This document shows, piece after piece, positions 1 through 10,979 of a stretch of 64,000 nucleotides of DNA. The stretch spans positions 35,507,599 to 35,571,598 of the forward strand of contig NC_061770.1 in the NCBI RefSeq assembly GCF_022458985.1, given 5' to 3'. Within the stretch, counting starts at the first letter, position 1. Every line of letters begins with the position of its first letter. Position numbers and translations under genes: made by a program. The notes below the pieces were generated by a model. It was not told the origin of the DNA, ran no database searches, and was given only the letters and a program-made list of their open reading frames with translations. This stretch comes from Mugil cephalus. Taxonomy: Eukaryota; Chordata; Actinopteri; Mugiliformes; Mugilidae.

Positions 1-719
1 CAGCACTTCCACAGTTCATACTTGGTTTCATCTCCGTCGAACATGAGTCGAGGAAGCTTCCTTATTCCTCGTGGGTCTCTTACCTCAGAGGTTGAGCAAA
101 CTTGGGTGTGGCTTAAACAAAATAAGATGGCACAGCTTGAGTTGCGCCTCACTGTGGTGAAAACAAAATACTGCACTCCATTGAAACAGCAGTACAATTA
201 CATGTCACATAACAACTGAGTACACTCTATAATAGATGTCTCTAAACAGAGGGAACTAATGCACTTCAGTCAAATGTCCTGCAGAGGGCAGTCCTGACTT
301 AAACCTTCAACAAGACAGAAGCCAAAATGAGTTTTTTTTTTGTTTTTATTTGTTACTTGATGTGTTGATGAAACCAAGACAGAAGGCACTAATCAGCAAA
401 TGTGTTTGGATTCAATTTAATTGTGGAGAAATGGAACGTTTCCACAGTTTCTACATTGACTTCATCTCTTGTTGGACGGTTTCTGGTGTCAGTTATCGTC
501 TCTGACTCTAGTTTTTCTGTTGTGTCCTGTCATATTAATTCTAGTTGGACCTCAGTCTACAGAACAGATCAGTCTGAGAGATCACTCTGATTGGATGATG
601 AGCTCATAGAACCAAAGCCAGAAACATGATGATCTAGAAGGAATAAAGACCAACTGATCAGCTGATTCAGGAGAGGACAGCTCTGTACCACAACATGTAG
701 CTTCCTAGACTCCAAGCGA

Positions 720-895
720 ATAGTAGCTCTTCATATTTCCCTAACCTCTTAGCTAACGGTAGCTTTTCCAAGCCTCCTAGCATCTTAGCTAATAGGAGCA
801 CTAGCTTACTGGCCTCCAAGCTAACAGAAGTTCTCCCTAGCTTCCTAGCATCTTAGCTAATAGGAGCTCTAGCTTACTGGCCTCCAAGCTCCAAA
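720..895. repeat. Short GCTAGC-rich tandem repeat
   Basis: Two imperfect copies of a roughly 65-70 bp unit lie here. Each contains the words CTAGCATCTTAGCTAATAGG and CTTACTGGCCTCCAAGCT. The repetition is visible by eye; no function is implied. Confidence 0.7.
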
Positions 896-1881
896 ACAAC
901 GTACAGTTTTCAACCTTATTAACATCATATGAATTATGTTCCATATATGCAGTATGTCCCATTTATTATTGATGTCACATATAGAAAACTAACTACTAAT
1001 AATCTAATCAATGAAATGAATGTGATCGGGACAGAATAACGAGTTGAACATGTTTCGTGGTTTTGAGAACACGTTCAATTAGAATAAGGATTTATTTCCA
1101 CTGTCTCCATCTCATGAAGAGTTCAGGTGTCATGATGTCATGAACACGCCCCCTGTCTCAGTGTGACATCATCAATGCCGATCTGACCTCGACGTCCAAT
1201 CCTACGCTCTGCCTTCAGCAACACCTAAACACACACACACATTGTTTGTGAGGCTTTTGATGATGACAGGTGTGTGTGTCTCACCCTGCCCACCTGTCCA
1301 GAGAGTGCGTTGACAAGGTTTGCATATCTGTTTCAATGTTTGCCGGTAGTTGTTCCCAAACCCCTTTTTGGGAAGCGATCAAAGAAAGATGGAGGCATGG
1401 GACTCCCTAATATTCACCGCTGATGGAGGCAAAGTCACAGATCCATCTGTATTTAATCAAACTGTGTTCAGACACAGACATGAATCCAAACAGTTCTTAT
1501 GTATCAGCTTCAGTTACATCATGTGGTTCCAGAGCAATAACTCTGGACAAATATCTCTGTTCAAACTTCCTGGTTCAGACTCCAACTCCTGCAAACAGAC
1601 TCAGACAAGTCTCAGCTGAATCTGTCAGACACCAGGAAGCCGTTTGAGACAGAAACTCTAACCTATATGCTTTTTAAGGGCTACAGCCTCACCTGTGGTT
1701 AATCATTCTTCTTTATTTTCACGAAGGGAAGCCAACTCTGCCTGGATTCCCTTCTGATCAAACATTTAGACGGCGCTGTTTTACCCGTCGTACAATCCTC
1801 AATAAGTAGAGAAAAGAAATAAGGAAGAGATGAAGTGGCACAACAGAGAATTGTTGAAACTGTCTTTTTATTTCATTTCAG

Positions 1882-1972
1882 CTACAGTCTGATAATAAAA
1901 GAGGAAACGTGGCCTCCAGGAGAAAACGCCACCAGCAGACACAGAGATTCATAGTCCCGGATCAGATGAAAG
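1882..1972 (+). other. Possible exon upstream of the Ig receptor
   Basis: The segment follows a pyrimidine-rich TTTCATTTCAG and ends at a strong donor, AAAG|GTAAGT. It is 91 bases long and open in one frame (starting Leu-Gln-Ser-Asp-Asn-Lys). That frame ends in phase 1, the phase used by the downstream immunoglobulin exons. In the phase-1 entry frame it meets a TAG after about 24 codons. It could be a 5' UTR exon of the receptor gene, a terminal exon of a gene to the left, or chance. Confidence 0.3.
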
Positions 1973-2290
1973 GTAAGTGGGAGTGACGGAGGTACAGGCG
2001 GTACTCACATCATAAAAAAATGTGATGAGAATGAAAGCAAAGTACACACAGCAGCTGTGTGTCACCTGATATCCCTTCTCAAAAACCAATTCACACCCTG
2101 TAGACTTTAGCTCATGGAAGTTAGTTCCAGTAATTGCTGATGCAGAGAAACTCGAGCTTCCTGTTTCTTTACACTTTCACTTCAGTGGAAACAGTTTGAG
2201 CCGAAGTCGAGAGGAGGGAAGTCAGAAGTGTCTGTTCATGATCTAAAGAAGAGTTCAAACTCATGGAGGTCTTGGAGTTCTGACAGGAAG

Positions 2291-2327
2291 ATGAAGACAG
2301 TGGTGGTGTTTGTGATCCTGGTTCATG
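2291..2327 (+). CDS. Signal-peptide exon of V-set Ig receptor
   Basis: An ATG opens Met-Lys-Thr-Val-Val-Val-Phe-Val-Ile-Leu-Val-His and is followed by a consensus donor (CATG|GTGAGA). The exon ends in phase 1. Joined to the V exon at 3872, it continues Val-Ser-Gln-His-Ala-Pro-Ala-Gly. This is a classic leader with a hydrophobic core and a plausible cleavage site at the Ala before Gly. The reading depends on that splice, which keeps frame. It is the only leader exon recognised for the whole V-exon array. Confidence 0.75.
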
Positions 2328-2520
2328 GTGAGATATCTTCTTCCTGGATCTGATCATTGCTTCAGTCTCACGTCATTTCTCTCATGTCTACAGGCCTGCA
2401 ATGAAATACATTTTCTTCAACGTAATTTCGATCAGCAATACTCTAAAGCACTAAAATGGGCCATCCCTGTGGTGGTAGTTCTGGATTTCTTGATGTAAAA
2501 GTCATACTTATGAAAATCAG

Positions 2521-2610
2521 AATCAGAATGACAACTAGAAACTTCCTTCTGGGAAATTTTGAAGGGGCTACGGGAGCTAATGCCCGAGGTACCGTCTCTG
2601 TCAACATGGG
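2521..2610 (+). repeat. Dispersed repeat fragment, also at 8.35, 9.58 and 10.9 kb
   Basis: The words AACTAGAAA, TTCTGGGAAATTTTGAAGGG, CTACGGG and GTCTCTGTCAACATGGGA recur as the reverse complement at about 8345-8445, 9573-9675 and 10897-10980. Those three copies lie within the tandem Ig units. The family was not identified. Confidence 0.65.
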
Positions 2611-2795
2611 AGTTAGCACACTTTGCCTACATTTAGCACAGTAAGCTTACAGTGAGCACAGTTAACCCACAGTTAGCACACTTAACTCGCATTTAGCACA
2701 GTTAGCTTACGGTTAGCATAGTTAGCCTACATTTAGCACAGTTAGCCTACATTTAGTACAGTTAACCCACATGTCGCACAGTTAGCATATGGTTA
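2610..2795 (+). repeat. AGTTAGC/TTTAGCACAGT minisatellite
   Basis: About nine imperfect copies of a 20-22 bp unit read CATTTAGCACAGTTAGCNTA with substitutions. The repeat sits in the long intron between the leader exon and the first V exon. Confidence 0.75.
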
Positions 2796-3871
2796 GGGAG
2801 TTATGGACCAATCAAGCGCATGTTTGTACATCCTACTACTCTTCCTGTGTGTATTTGTAACTGTAATAACACTGTGTGTTTGTGTGTGGATGTGTGTGGC
2901 ACGCTTGCGCGCGCCTGTGTGTGTTTGTAGCTCTAATAACATAATGTTACCTGTGTTTAAGTGTGTGGAGCATGCCTGTGTGTGTGGGTGTGTGAGGCTG
3001 AGGAGGGCGTGCTTGCGCGCACATGTGTGTGTGTGTAGCTGTAATCACAAAATTACCTGTGTAGTGTGTGTGTGTTATTGTAAGTTAACAGCAGAGACAC
3101 CTGATTAATGAACTGGTCTCAGCTGTGGCCCAGGCCTGAGGGTCAGGGGTTGCAGTGGCAACTCACAGTGGTCGTCAATGACGACGGAAGTGCGCGGAGC
3201 CGGGACACAGAAAAGAGCTAGATTTCCCCCCTTTTCACTGGGTGTAGCAGAAATATTCAGTTTATTCATGAAATTCATCAAATCTTTTATGTCAACATCT
3301 GTCAATCAACTGGTTGCTTGTGTTCAGTGTAGTGTGTCTGCTTTGTTTCTTCTTTCTTTTTCTCAAACTCAGATTCAGTTGATGATGAGAAAACAACTTA
3401 AATATGCAGCTTGATAAGAACTTCAGAAACATCCTGGAAATTAAACCATGAATTGTTTAGCCAACATATATGGACATTGTCCTCTGGTTCACTCTAAAAT
3501 GTTACAGGACTGGAGTAGAGGACAGACCTGATCAACACAATCTTACAAATGTCATTACTCTGTGTGGACTCCAGGAAGATTAGCTGTTGATGGGCAGCAG
3601 CTAATGGGAATCCCAATAAATACAATAAACAATAAACTCATTACTCTGAGCAAGAGAGGAAGTATTTCAGCCAAATCTATAAAAAACTGTAAACACCTTC
3701 AATGATCTGTTCTTTGCCTCCAGTCTGAATAAAACGTAGTTTTTATTGACTGACTCATAGTTAAACTGGTTTCTCTGGTCCCTGTAGATAATGTGACATA
3801 CACTCGGTCATGTGTGAAGTCAGACCCAGCGCATGCAGATTATTACTGTCTCTATTTGTGTGTCCTCTCAG

Positions 3872-4216
3872 TTTCCCAGCATGCTCCGGCAGGTGTGGTG
3901 CAGGTGAATGAGGGGGCGGAGTCTGTCCTGATACCCTGTCAGTACTTAGGTTTTCTACCTGAGAACCCCACAGTGATTTGGACCAGGAACGATCTCAGTC
4001 CCAAATTAATCCACAAACAACAAAAAACAGGTGAAGTTGAAGGTCAGAACCAGGTTTACAGGGGGAGGACATCGATGACGTCTGATGCTCTGGTCACTGG
4101 AGACTTCAGCCTCACTCTGAGAAAACCCCACCTGTCTGACAGCGGCTACTACACCTGCTCCATCACTGATGGAAGACAAGAACTGAGAGTGACAGACGTA
4201 CATCTACAGGTCAAAG
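3872..4216 (+). CDS. Ig V-type exon 1
   Basis: The exon follows TGTCCTCTCAG and ends at AAAG|GTCAGA, phase 1 at both ends. It encodes about 115 residues with V-set hallmarks: B-strand Cys in SVLIPCQY, C-strand Trp in VIWTRND, and the F-strand signature DSGYYTC. Its sequence differs most from the other V exons: it lacks the HVYENGSD segment and has a longer C'-D region. It keeps the canonical Cys pair, so a normal disulfide is expected. Following the leader exon in phase, it is the best candidate for the membrane-distal domain. Confidence 0.85.
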
Positions 4217-4534
4217 GTCAGAAACAAACCTCAACATGAGTTCACTGTTTAAATATGTGGAAGAAGAAAAAGACTCAACTGAATATTAGTGAGGTTTAAC
4301 TTTCTGTAGCGGAACATTCAAAAGATGATGTGTTGTATTTCTGCTAATGTGATAAGATGTTTCTAATTATTGCTGTCAATATATTCTCAACATCCCATCT
4401 CAACATGTCAGCTAGTCAGAAAGCTCTGTGCTCTGCAGAGAAGTCACAGCTTTCAGCCTTGTTCTTGATCCAGTGGTAACTCTGTTCATATCCACAGCAG
4501 ATGTAGATAACTTAGGTATTACATAGCTCACTCA

Positions 4535-5600
<1,066 letters not shown>

Positions 5601-6001
5601 GCCCAAAAATCCATTCCATTACCAATTACTGCTCCTTTTACTCTGCTTGAGTTGGTGGTCTTCTTCTTTTGGGAGTGTTGTCAGTTTTGATGCTACAGGG
5701 TGTATTACTGCTCTCTACCGACTAAAGTTATTTACTATGACCACAATGTTACTTCTGCTGTAACCACTTCCTGATTTGACTTTTGTGTTCAACTAATCCA
5801 AGAAAACTCAGTGTGTTCATCAGTGAATGTAGAACTCACCGATCATATAAAAAATTATTTTATGGATATGGGAGCAATAGAAGAAAAGGGAGCAGCCGCA
5901 GTGAGCTGTTAGATGAAGAGCTGCAGACTGAACACCTACAGCTTCTCATCCAGGAAACAAACACCTGCCTCTACAGTTTATCTGCTTTATTGTCCTCTCA
6001 G

Positions 6002-6337
6002 ACCAGCAGGTGGAGGTGGAGGTGCAGGAAGGGGCGGAGTCTGTCATCCTACCATGTAAAACAAACACTGACCTGCCTGAGGACACCACAGTGGAGTGGA
6101 CTCGCTCTGAACCAGACCTCATCATGGTCCATGTGTATCGAGATGGAACAAACCAACTCAATAAACAGGACAAGTTTTACAAAGACAGAACACAGATGAA
6201 TGAAGACCTGCTGGAAACTGGAGACCTCAGTCTGACCCTGAAATACCCCACAGAGAGAGACTCTGGATCATACATCTGCACCGTCTACAGAGGCCAAGAC
6301 ATCCTGACAGAGAAAGTAGTGCTGCACCACCTAAAAG
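6002..6337 (+). CDS. Ig V-type exon 2
   Basis: The exon begins after TTGTCCTCTCAG and ends at AAAAG|GTACTG, phase 1 to phase 1. The 112 residues carry the B-strand Cys (SVILPCKT), Trp (VEWTRSE), the HVYRDGTN hairpin, [19 protein letters not shown] and the F-strand DSGSYIC. It is the first member of the HVY-x-x-G type that fills the rest of the array. It is directly followed by the only transmembrane exon found, which marks it as the membrane-proximal domain of the first gene. Confidence 0.88.
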
Positions 6338-6374
6338 GTACTGGAAAGACTTAATGGAAAGTAATATAGATACA

Positions 6375-6636
6375 CACTGCAAAAAAAGGGAGGTCTAAAA
6401 ACAAGATAAAAACACAAAATCTGAGGGTAACGGTACTAAAAGAAAGTGAAATTATTTGTCCATGCAGCAAGATAATTTCACTTGACAAGATTTCTAAAAT
6501 TCAGATTGTTAAATATAGGAATAACCAAGTTAAACACTTGAAATAAGAAAATAACTCTTAAAACAAGACAAATTATCTTACACTCCTGAATCTAAGTTTT
6601 GTTTTTGTCTTGGTAAAAACCAAATAATTTGCAGTG
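6375..6636. mobile_element. MITE with CACTGCAAA termini
   Basis: The segment starts CACTGCAAAAAAA and ends AATTTGCAGTG, an inverted terminal pair. The interior is AT-rich and non-coding. Such short elements with CACTGCAAA ends are common in fish genomes. No clear target-site duplication was seen. Confidence 0.6.
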
Positions 6637-6675
6637 CAGGTCAGAGGTCATGATGTTCTTGATGTTTCTCCTCAG

Positions 6676-6783
6676 ATCCGTTTCCAACCTGGGCTAAAGT
6701 TCTTGTGGTTCTCCTTGTTCTTCTGGTGGTTCTTGTTATTGTTGGGGGTCTTTTGTTTCATTTTCGACACTACTTCATGTCAG
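6676..6783 (+). CDS. Transmembrane exon of V-set Ig receptor
   Basis: The exon is bounded by TTTCTCCTCAG and GTCAG|GTGAGT, is 108 bases and phase 1 to phase 1. In that phase it reads Asp-Pro-Phe-Pro-Thr-Trp-Ala-Lys, then about 22 aliphatic residues (VLVVLLVLLVVLVIVGGLLF), then His-Phe-Arg-His-Tyr. That is a textbook type I membrane anchor with a basic stop-transfer. The anchor appears only when the phase set by V exon 2 is used, which supports both exons. The protein would then continue into a short tail exon such as those at 16288 or 23582. Confidence 0.85.
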
Positions 6784-7200
6784 GTGAGTCTCTACTGCTA
6801 CACTACCCATAATGCTGATGGTAACATCTGTCCTGTGGAAACTCGTTCCAGCTGCTGAAAGAGTTCAGAGTTGAATCAGCTGTTACAGAGAGATGAAGAG
6901 AAAGTTCCAGGTTTAGTTCCAGAATCAGAAACTCTTCATCAAACCAGGAACTTTGACTAGTTCCTAAGGAATGAGTCAGGAACAAACAGAGACACAGTCC
7001 AGTTCTAATTAAAAGGTCCAGGTCTCTTCCAGCGCCGGTAAAACCAGGGCCGATGCTTAGTGTGTTAGAGAAGGGTAGGTGGTAGAGGTGAGGCCAAAAC
7101 ATCTATTCTGTCTTGCTTCTCTCCATCAACTTCAGAGACCTTATCAAACCAGGGCTTTAGTGTTTGGTCAACCCGCTAAAGTCCTGCGATATCAGATGGA
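6784..7200 (+). other. No recognised gene
   Basis: The sequence between the transmembrane exon and the gag remnant has no exon with coding character that I recognise. No cytoplasmic-tail exon was found here. Confidence 0.4.
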
Positions 7201-7203
7201 ATA

Positions 7204-7660
7204 TCAAAATCTAGAATCTGGCCAGGGCTTGTGTGTTGTAGCATGTCTGGCTTGAGCTGGCCGTACCGGTTCATGCAATGATGCAGGAACAGTGGGCCTA
7301 GGAACTGAACACAACAGGGATGGCTTACTCTGTGTAGTGGCTGGGCATGTATACTGAGTGTGAACGATCTGGTTGCACTGGTAACATCTCACATCTCGTT
7401 TCGAACCTGAATATGGTTTTCGTGAAGAGTTAGTTAGCTTGGAGTGAACTGTCTGTTGCTTGGGTAGGTTTTACTCTGAGCTATACCACCACCCCTTTCA
7501 CCTCCATCAGACTTGCGATCACCAGGATCAACAGTCCCGTCCAAAGGTGGTCCTCCTTGTCCCCTTCCTGGCTGACAAAAAAGTTCGTCCAAGCGTGCCA
7601 CCTCCTCTGCAGACTTAGGGCCCTGTTCCTGGATCCACACGTCCAGATCAGGATGCATAG
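7204..7660 (-). mobile_element. Retroelement gag remnant (SCAN-like plus CCHC)
   Basis: The minus strand shows two frame-broken pieces of an LTR-retrotransposon gag. The first is a SCAN-like segment (DLDVWIQEQGPKSAEEVARL). The second is a CCHC zinc knuckle (CYQCNQIVHTQYTC, spacing C-X2-C-X4-H-X4-C). A stop and frameshift lie between them, and no protease or polymerase follows. It lies immediately before V exon 3. Confidence 0.65.
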
Positions 7661-7688
7661 CTGATGATGTGATGTGTTGTCCTCTCAG

Positions 7689-8012
7689 AATACCAGGTGG
7701 AGGTGGATCCAGGGGTGGAGTCTGTCCAGCTGCCCTGCAAAACCATAACTCGCCTTCCTAAAGACGCTAGAGTGGTGTGGACGGATGTTGAGGATTATGT
7801 GGTCCATGTGTACGAGAACGGCTCTGACCATCCTGAAGAACAGGACCAGATTTATAGAAACAGAACAAAGATGAAGAGAAACCTGAAAATTGGAGACCTC
7901 AGTCTGACCCTGAAATACCCCACAGATGTAGACACCAACACCTACACCTGTAGAGTCTACGACAAGAAGGGAGAGATACTGATGGAGAAACAAGTGAAGC
8001 TCAGTGTCACAG
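7689..8012 (+). CDS. Ig V-type exon 3
   Basis: The exon follows TTGTCCTCTCAG and ends CACAG|GTCAGT, phase 1 on both sides, 108 codons. It keeps B-strand Cys (VQLPCKT), Trp (VVWTD), HVYENGSD with an Asn-Gly-Ser sequon, [10 protein letters not shown] and F-strand DTNTYTC. It is one codon shorter than its neighbours because RNLKIGD replaces EDLLRTGD. No leader or membrane exon was found next to it, so how it is used is unknown. Confidence 0.85.
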
Positions 8013-8144
8013 GTCAGTACTGTAGATACAGGTCAGGTCAGAGGTCAGTAGCACACACACACAGGTAACTTTATGTAATCACAGCAACACACCCACACAT
8101 AAAACACACACGTGTGCACACGCACACGGTTAAATTTATGTGAT

Positions 8145-8274
<130 letters not shown>

Positions 8275-8779
8275 GGTGACTTGTGTGATTCCAGCTCATG
8301 AATATCAGTGCTCAGTGAAAGATGATCCATGTCTGTCTGATTAGCTCTGGTCATGGGTTTGATTCCCACGTTGACGGAGATGGCACCCCCGGCAGTACCC
8401 CCTGTAGCCCTTTCAAAATTCCCCAGAGGAAATTTTCTAGTTATTATTTCGGATTGTGTTATGGTTAAACATATCAAGAGCTGTTTATTGATGGCTTTTG
8501 TTATTTTTGGTTTATTCCAGAACCACACACATATAACTGCACCACATCTGTGTACCCTGTTTACACATTAAAGCACCATCAGAAAGGACCGTCTTCTGCT
8601 TCTTTATTCTTCACCTAAGTTTCGGGGGAACTTATAGACTGCGTTCTAAACAGACGCGCACTTTGCATTTACAACTCAGAAGTCAGTCTGCTAACTTTAA
8701 GTCTCCGTCACACTTAGGGTTCTCCCTCATACATTCATATGATTGGTTCCTCATTGATTGTCAACTTTCCAAAAGGTGT

Positions 8780-8945
8780 TGAGTAAAGGCAACTGAACTT
8801 GTAGAATTTCTTGAAGACATTTCATCACTCATCTGGGTAGCTTCTTCAGTTCTGATAAACTAGTGGGAAGTTCAGGTTTAAATAGGAAAACTCTGTGGGT
8901 AAAACCCATCAGAAACTTTCTTGACCAGAAACTGGGGTCACTAAT
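8780..8945. repeat. Dispersed repeat (CAACTGAACTTGTAGAATTTC family)
   Basis: The word GGCAACTGAACTTGTAGAA and the following TTCTTGAAGACATTTCA recur at about 10010-10175 as part of unit 2. Shortened forms occur at 11000-11030 and 50474-50490. This looks like a common interspersed repeat captured by the tandem duplication. The family was not identified. Confidence 0.55.
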
Positions 8946-8988
8946 ATCCATGTTATGTTACTGATGATGTGATGTGTTGTCCTCTCAG

Positions 8989-9315
8989 TCCTCCAGGTGG
9001 AGATGTATTCAGGGGTGGAGTCTGTCCAGCTGCCCTTCAAAACCATAACTCGCCTTCCTAAAGACGCTAGAGTGGTGTGGACGGATGTTGAGGATTATGT
9101 AGTCCATGTGTATGAGAACGGCTCTGACCGTCCTGAAGAACAGAACCAGATTTATAGAAACAAAACGAAGATGAATGAAGACCTGCTGAGAACTGGAGAC
9201 CTCAGTCTGACCCTGAAATACCCCACAGATGAAGACACCAACACCTACACCTGTAGAGTCTACGACAAGAAGGGAAAGAGACTGATGGAGAAACAAGTGA
9301 AGCTCAGTGTCACAG
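8989..9315 (+). CDS. Ig V-type exon 4 (B-strand Cys replaced by Phe)
   Basis: The exon follows CCTCTCAG and ends CACAG|GTCAGT, 109 codons, phase 1 to 1. It is nearly the same as V exons 3 and 5, with [32 protein letters not shown] and DTNTYTC. The canonical B-strand cysteine codon is TTC (VQLPFKT) instead of TGC. The F-strand Cys is kept, so this domain cannot make the standard intradomain disulfide and would carry an unpaired Cys. Confidence 0.85.
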
Positions 9316-9445
9316 GTCAGTACTGTAGATACAGGTCAGGTCAGAGGTCAGTAGCACACACACACAGGTAACTTTATGTAATCACAGCAACACACCCACA
9401 CATAAAACACACACGTGTGCACACGCACACGGTTAAATTTATGTG

Positions 9446-9448
<3 letters not shown>

Positions 9449-9499
<51 letters not shown>
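9449..9499. repeat. (CA)n microsatellite, unit 2
   Basis: Uninterrupted CA run of about 50 bp in the same relative place as those of units 1 and 3. Confidence 0.97.
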
Positions 9500-9503
<4 letters not shown>

Positions 9504-10217
9504 GGTGACTTGTGTGATTCCAGCTCCTGAATATCAGTGCTCAGTGAAAGATGATCCATGTCTGTCTGATTAGCTCTGGTCATGGGTTTGATTCCCACGT
9601 TGACGGAGATGGCACCCCCGGCAGTACCCCCTGTAGCCCTTTCAAAATTCCCCAGAGGAAATTTTCTAGTTATTATTTCGGATTGTGTTATGGTTAAACA
9701 TATCAAGAGCTGTTTATTGATGGCTGTTGTTATTTTTGGTTTATTCCAGAACCACACACATATAACTGCACCACATCTGTGTACCCTGTTTACACATTAA
9801 AGCACCATCAGAAAGGACCGTCTTCTGCTTCTTTATTCTTCACCTAAGTTTCGGGGGAACTTATAGACTGCGTTCTAAACAGACGCGCACTTTGCATTTA
9901 CAACTCAGAAGTCAGTCTGCTAACTTTAAGTCTCCGTCACACTTAGGGTTCTCCCTCATACATTCATATGATTGGTTCCTCATTGATTGTCAACTTTCCA
10001 AAAGGTGTTGAGTAAAGGCAACTGAACTTGTAGAATTTCTTGAAGACATTTCACCACTCATCTGGGTAGCTTCTTCAGTTCTGATAAACTAGTGGGAAGT
10101 TCAGGTTTAAATAGGAAAACTCTGTGGGTAAAACCCATCAGAAACTTTCTTGACCAGAAACTGGGGTCACTAATATCCATGTTATGTTACTGATGATGTG
10201 ATGTGTTGTCCTCTCAG

Positions 10218-10544
10218 TCCTCCAGGTGGAGATGTATTCAGGGGTGGAGTCTGTCCGGCTGCCCTGCAAAACCATAACTCGCCTTCCTAAAGACGCTAGA
10301 GTGGTGTGGACGGATGTTGAGGATTATGTAGTCCATGTGTACGAGAACGGCTCTGATCGTCCTGAAGAACAGGACCAGATTTATAGAAACAAAACGAAGA
10401 TGAATGAAGACCTGCTGAGAACTGGAGACCTCAGTCTGACCCTGAAATACCCCATAGATGTAGACACCAACATCTACACCTGTAGAGTCTACGACAAGAA
10501 GGGAGAGATACTGATGGAGAAACAAGTGAAGCTCAGTGTCACAG
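10218..10544 (+). CDS. Ig V-type exon 5
   Basis: The exon lies between CCTCTCAG and CACAG|GTCAGT, phase 1 to 1, 109 codons. It has the B-strand Cys (VRLPCKT), Trp (VVWTD), HVYENGSD and F-strand DTNIYTC, so the canonical pair is intact. It differs from V exon 4 at only a handful of residues, including the Phe/Cys swap. Confidence 0.85.
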
Positions 10545-10674
10545 GTCAGTACTGTAGATACAGGTCAGGTCAGAGGTCAGTAGCACACACACACAGGTAA
10601 CTTTATGTAATCACAGCAACACACCCACACATAAAACACACACGTGTGCACACGCACACGGTTAAATTTATGTG

Positions 10675-10824
<150 letters not shown>

Positions 10825-10979
10825 TGACTTGTGTGTTTCCAGCTCCTCAATATCAGTGCTCAGTGAAAGATGATCCATGTCTGTCTGATTAGCTCTGGTC
10901 ATGGGTTTGATTCCCACGTTGACAGAGACGGCACCCCCGGCAGTACCCCCTGTAGCCCTTTCAAAATTCCCCAGAAGGA

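Larger units (their letters stand above)
1..2180. other. Region with no recognised gene
   Basis: No reading frame here looks like a known protein. A stretch near 720-895 contains repeated AGCTAA/CTAGC words (listed separately). A short segment at 1882-1972 has a good acceptor and donor and is listed as a possible exon. The rest is AT-rich non-coding DNA with a few short CA runs near 1230. Confidence 0.5.
2328..3871 (+). other. Intron 1 of the Ig receptor, repeat-rich
   Basis: Between the leader exon and the first V exon lie a fragment of a dispersed repeat (2521-2610), a TTAGCACAGT minisatellite (2610-2795) and GT-rich low-complexity sequence (2850-3090). No further coding exon was recognised. 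Confidence 0.55.
8960..10190 (+). repeat. Tandem unit 2 carrying V exon 4
   Basis: Second tandem copy. The V exon starts of units 2 and 3 are exactly 1229 bp apart. The spacer after the microsatellite is nearly the same as that of unit 1; single-base differences include GCTCCTGAA against GCTCATGAA and CACCACTC against CATCACTC. Confidence 0.9.

Noticed and set aside
1350..1647. Overlapping ORFs near 1.4-1.6 kb
   Set aside because: No recognisable domain and no splice-site support; two frames are open over the same stretch with no clear preference.
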